Assembly: GCA_005777515.1 (NCBI GenBank)
Contig: SXMA01000034.1
Coordinates: forward strand, 1-7,445
Direction of reading: 5' to 3'
Origin: Actinomycetota bacterium
GTDB taxonomy: Bacteria > Actinomycetota > Actinomycetes > Nanopelagicales > Nanopelagicaceae
DNA: 7,445 nt
A program made the translations under genes and the position numbers. The notes beneath the pieces were generated by a model, which worked only from the letters and a program-made list of their open reading frames with translations, was not told the origin of the DNA and ran no database searches. This document shows, one piece after another, positions 6,359 through 7,445 of this stretch (position 1 is the stretch's first letter; every line of letters starts with the position of its first letter).

Positions 6359-6658
6359 ATGGCCAAAGTGCCTGACTTTCTCCTCCACCATGATGGCGAT
6401 TCAGTTGCTGTTGCAAATGATGATTTGCAACCTGGCACACTGCAAGGGCTATCAGTGAAGGAGCAGAGTGCACACACTGCAGTATTGAATGAGCCAATTC
6501 CCTTAGGGCATAAGTTCGCACTTCGCGATCATGCAGAGGGCGAGGCGATCGTTAAATATGGAATTAAAGTAGGGATTGCATCCAAGGCAATCAAAAAGGG
6601 CGATTACGTTCACACACACAACATGAGGAGTTATCGATGGGAAGCAAGCCGCGCTTAA
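6359..6658 (+). CDS. UxaA-superfamily small subunit, SAF domain; SuyA-like (sulfolactate sulfo-lyase alpha) or altronate dehydratase N-terminal part
   Basis: A 99-residue cytoplasmic protein made of one SAF domain, the N-terminal part of UxaA/GarD-type acid dehydratases. In this window it is a separate gene, as in two-subunit members such as SuyAB. Visible family marks are FLLHHDGDSVAVA (7-19), IPLGHKFAL (47-55), the IVKYGIKVG strand (64-72), KKGDYVHTHN (79-88) with the typical His-x-His-Asn end, and the terminal YRW (92-94). It would join the large subunit encoded next to form the lyase, releasing water from a sugar acid or, in SuyAB, sulfite from (R)-3-sulfolactate to give pyruvate. ATG 6356 would add one Met; I prefer 6359 for ribosome-binding-site spacing. 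The last 22 bases overlap the large-subunit gene, pointing to coupled, balanced synthesis. Family assignment is firm. The substrate is inferred mainly from the partner. Confidence 0.88.
   Translation: MAKVPDFLLHHDGDSVAVANDDLQPGTLQGLSVKEQSAHTAVLNEPIPLGHKFALRDHAEGEAIVKYGIKVGIASKAIKKGDYVHTHNMRSYRWEASRA
6625..6630 (+). promoter_or_regulatory. Shine-Dalgarno site of the large lyase subunit, inside the small-subunit gene
   Basis: GAGGAG lies six bases before ATG 6637 and inside the last codons of the small-subunit gene. It fixes the start of the large subunit at 6637 and shows independent ribosome loading within the 22-base overlap. Confidence 0.8.
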
Positions 6659-7445
6659 CTGGATACCGTCGCCCTGATGGGTCGATGGGTATCCGTAATC
6701 ACGTCATCATCTTGCCAGTTGATGACTTATCAAATGCTGCTGCGGAAGCAGTAGCAAAAGTAGTGCCAGGCACTCTTGCCTTGCCTCATAGCTATGGACG
6801 CCTGCAATTTGGCGAAGATCTTGAACTTACTTTCCGCACCCTTATCGGCACCGGCCTTAATGGCAATGTTGCAGCGGTAGTAGTTATTGGAATTGAACCT
6901 AATTGGACCCAGAGAGTTGCCAATGGCATCGCTAAATCTGGAAAACCCGTTGCTTCCTTTTCTATTGAAGGCAAAGGCGATCTTCAAACAATTGCTGATG
7001 CCGCAAGAGTTGCTCAAGTCTTCTTGCAAGATGCCTCAGAGATTGCCCGCGAGAGCGCAAGTGAAGGCGATCTAATCCTTTCTATTAAATGCGGAGAGTC
7101 GGACACCACATCAGGTCTTGGCTCATGTCCAACCACATCAGAGGCAGTAGATCGCTGGGTTGCAGCAGGAGGAACAGTTTTCTTTGGCGAGACTTCAGAG
7201 CTAACTGGCGGAGAACATCTAATTGCAGATCGCTGCATAGATGATGCTTGCCGAAATCTCTTCCAAAGCACCTATGACAATTACATTAAAGTAATTGAAT
7301 CAACCGGTGCAAACTTGCTTGGTTCACAACCAACGCAGGGAAATATCGCAGGTGGTCTAACAACTATCGAAGAAAAAGCTCTAGGAAACATTGCCAAGAC
7401 CGGATCTGTTCCAGTTGTTGGAGTTTTAGCACCAGCTGAGGCGCC
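6637..7445 (+). CDS. UxaA-superfamily lyase large subunit, SuyB-like ((R)-sulfolactate sulfo-lyase beta or altronate-type dehydratase); 3' truncated
   Basis: The frame runs open from ATG 6637 to the window end, giving 269 residues of a protein normally near 390. It is the catalytic subunit partner of the preceding SAF protein. The start LTGYRRPDGSMGIRNH (7-22) is the standard beginning of UxaA-type large domains. Diagnostic blocks are LPHSYGRLQFGEDL (49-62), FRTLIGTGLNGNVAAVVVIG (67-86), IKCGESDTTSGLGSCPT (150-166), FFGETSELTGGEH (182-194) and SQPTQGNIAGGLTTIEEKAL (230-249). Altronate and galactarate dehydratases, as I remember them, carry a Gly-Cys after the His-x-x of the second block and a CGGSD motif; here these are Gly-Arg and CGESD, which match the SuyB branch as I recall it. 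SuyB cleaves (R)-3-sulfolactate to pyruvate and sulfite. I infer a sulfo-lyase or a close relative with unknown substrate. GAGGAG six bases upstream supports the start. The C-terminal third is not visible. Confidence 0.88.
   Translation, partial: MGSKPRLTGYRRPDGSMGIRNHVIILPVDDLSNAAAEAVAKVVPGTLALPHSYGRLQFGEDLELTFRTLIGTGLNGNVAAVVVIGIEPNWTQRVANGIAKSGKPVASFSIEGKGDLQTIADAARVAQVFLQDASEIARESASEGDLILSIKCGESDTTSGLGSCPTTSEAVDRWVAAGGTVFFGETSELTGGEHLIADRCIDDACRNLFQSTYDNYIKVIESTGANLLGSQPTQGNIAGGLTTIEEKALGNIAKTGSVPVVGVLAPAEA

Noticed and set aside
6238..6521. Minus-strand open frames across the kinase-lyase junction
   Set aside because: They are antisense to well-supported genes, encode Cys/Ser/His-rich composition without family motifs, and have no ribosome binding sites.
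6609..6622. CA-repeat as a microsatellite or phase-variable tract
   Set aside because: Only about four CA units, and they encode the conserved His-x-His-Asn end of the SAF domain.
6730..7271. Open frames on both strands within the large lyase subunit region
   Set aside because: The + frame from 6637 shows continuous UxaA-type motifs across the whole stretch; the others are shadows.
1..7445. tRNA or rRNA genes, CRISPR arrays, insertion sequences, toxin or defence genes
   Set aside because: No cloverleaf, spaced direct repeats, transposase motifs or terminal inverted repeats are visible; nearly all the sequence is explained by metabolic and transport genes.

Overview
This window looks like the middle of one sugar-type catabolic operon from a low-GC, streamlined actinobacterium. 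Planktonic freshwater Nanopelagicales (acI, 'Ca. Planktophila'-like) is my best guess. It rests on moderate GC (mid-40s % by eye), very tight gene packing, MsmE/MsmF/MsmG-type sugar import genes without an adjacent ATPase, and a small two-cysteine module on the binding protein that I associate with secreted proteins of that group. The taxonomic call is inference.

All genes are on the + strand. In order they are: the last 31 codons of an unidentified protein, perhaps a Gfo/Idh/MocA oxidoreductase (1-96); an L-fucose/L-arabinose isomerase-superfamily protein (96-1505); a secreted sugar-binding protein (1546-2988); a perfect 12-bp hairpin (3012-3038); two sugar ABC permeases (about 3090-3932 and 3942-4757); a GntR/FadR-type regulator (4757-5476); a PfkB-family sugar kinase (5473-6318); a small SAF-domain subunit (6359-6658); and the large subunit of the same UxaA-superfamily lyase (6637-7445, cut by the window end). 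Gaps are short, and four junctions overlap (TAATG, TAATG, ATGA and a 22-nt overlap). No intergenic promoter is visible, so the promoter and probably the operator lie upstream of the window.

The likely logic is that the ABC system imports a carbohydrate or sugar derivative, the isomerase converts an aldose to a ketose, the PfkB kinase phosphorylates it, and a later acid intermediate is cleaved or dehydrated by the two-subunit lyase. The lyase pair resembles the (R)-3-sulfolactate sulfo-lyase branch (SuyA/SuyB) more than classical altronate or galactarate dehydratases, and the kinase resembles YihV (sulfofructose kinase) in its C-terminal half. The most interesting reading is therefore a pathway for a sulfonated sugar, such as sulfoquinovose from cyanobacterial or algal sulfolipid, going through to pyruvate plus sulfite. 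This is a hypothesis. The kinase lacks two of the sulfonate-contacting residues I remember for YihV, and no aldolase, transaldolase or sulfolactaldehyde dehydrogenase is inside the window. An ordinary sugar or sugar-acid pathway remains possible.

A second puzzle is the start of the first permease. Its frame stays open upstream of the first ATG and encodes a plausible basic cytoplasmic tail, but that extension has no ATG, GTG or TTG. The strong hairpin lies inside this extension.
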